Shown: one piece after another, positions 63,104 to 64,000 of the stretch
Layout: every line of letters starts with the position of its first letter
Numbering within the stretch: the stretch's first letter is position 1
Assembly: GCA_051294375.1 (NCBI GenBank)
Contig: CM119265.1
Span: 29,040,540-29,104,539, forward strand
Source of the DNA: Paraspadella gotoi
Lineage: Eukaryota; Chaetognatha
DNA length: 64,000 bases
Direction of reading: 5' to 3'
Program-made: the position numbers and the translations under genes
The notes under the pieces: model-generated
The model's input: only the letters and a program-made list of their open reading frames with translations
Told to the model about the DNA's origin: nothing
The model's database searches: none

Positions 63104-64000
63104 TTTCCTCTCCTCACTTCTCCTCAACGCGGACAAAAACTCGTAGACAACAGAGCAACAAGAGTCTCACAAAAAAACAGAGATAGAAAAAAGTGGGACG
63201 TACAGTGATGTTCAAGAAAATAGGACATACATACAAACATNNNNNNNNNNNNNNNNNNNNNNNNNTCTTCTGTTCAAATTTTGATTCTTTCATGGCCTAA
63301 CTGATTCATCTCCCGGATTAAAGTTTCCTGCCAAAAGACAAACTTCAATTTCTTATTTTAATCTTTGACCATTTCATTTCTTTCGAATCTAAAGTATGTT
63401 ATGTCGCGATAGATTCCTCTTTTTGTCAATGCTAAAATTATTTATAATCATTATGATAGGGCTATAATAAAATTTCCCTACTTAGTTAACCCGGTCGACA
63501 AAAACCAGTCAACATCGAACTGCTAACCCTAACTACCATGTAAATCTAAATCTAAATCTAAATTTATCCTCCAATTCAAATTTCCGTCACCCTTAAGCCC
63601 TTATCATGAGTCTTATGTATAAAACACCACTAATCCTCATTAAAATATAAACGAATATATACATAGTAAAGCGAATATATACAATATATACAAAATATAT
63701 AAAATTTATAGGTAATCTGCCTCGATCTAATACTTTGTCTTATCATACAATTGGAAATCATGCTTTTAAATATATACCACTTCATTGAAAGGGAAGTTCA
63801 GGTACTCAGGGAAGTGAATGTAAATCGAGACTGGGGGTGAGACATCTGTGTGAGATGAGATATTTGGTGCAGGGACGCTGCTTGATGTGGGTCAATTATC
63901 GTGGTGAAGTGGAGGGTGTTTGTGAATTCGCGCACGCGGAGATGTGGTCTCAGTGCTTTAGTACTTAGTACTCGGTCTAGCTGTCGTGTCGGCGTTTTTC
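62131..64000. other. 3' flank with simple repeats, no gene seen
   Basis: Polypurine at 62131-62320. A 14-bp repeat gaatctgaattcact occurs three times at about 62437-62480. (TC)n blocks lie at 62850-62918 and 63055-63095, 25 N at 63241-63265 and tctaaatctaaat repeats at 63542-63562. A family C fragment (cacttcattgaaagggaagt) is near 63776-63840. No coding region was supported. Confidence 0.55.

Overview
The window is nuclear DNA from an invertebrate animal. Its protein-coding sequence is cut by many short GT-AG introns with AT-rich interiors, and exons are much richer in G+C than introns. The gene families (membrane mucin, BPI/LBP-like lipid-binding protein, ankyrin-repeat protein) are metazoan. 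(GA)n/(CT)n microsatellites, minisatellites and small inverted-repeat elements are very dense. I cannot name the species. The assembly has 12 N gaps (three of exactly 25 N) and many apparent one-base indels, especially in homopolymers and tandem repeats, so broken frames here are not good evidence of pseudogenes.

Layout. (1) 1-2175: an 18-bp minisatellite and an inverted-repeat element. (2) 2176-11704, plus strand: ten exons of a membrane-mucin-like protein with a long Thr/Ser tandem-repeat domain, EGF and calcium-binding-EGF modules, a SEA domain with a GSVVV cleavage motif, more EGF, one transmembrane helix and a cytoplasmic tail. Exon phases join exactly throughout. The first exon(s) and signal peptide were not found. 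(3) 11705-21406: mostly non-coding, with microsatellites, a MITE-like element, a CpG-rich GGTC-type minisatellite, a tRNA-derived SINE copy and a 0.7-kb polypurine tract; possible minus-strand exons lie near 12.4-12.9 kb. (4) 21407-33565: two overlapping halves of an LTR retrotransposon, both on the minus strand and both indel-ridden, separated by 1.9 kb holding a gap. (5) 33606-62130, plus strand: about 15 exons of a large ankyrin-repeat protein. (6) Nested in an ankyrin-gene intron, on the minus strand at 36792-42324, is a BPI/LBP/PLTP-family gene with a signal peptide. (7) 62131-64000: 3' flank with microsatellites and repeat fragments.

Most striking are two introns of the ankyrin gene in which the 5' splice site itself lies in the founding copy of a tandem repeat. 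One gives about 20 copies of a GTGAGT donor unit. The other gives about 8 copies of a GC-type donor unit, one of which has become a GT donor. Other points of note are the antisense nested BPI-like gene, the intron placed exactly at the SEA cleavage glycine, and several inverted-repeat element families. A secreted or surface mucin and a BPI-like protein would both suit mucosal defence, but adjacency alone does not show that they work together.
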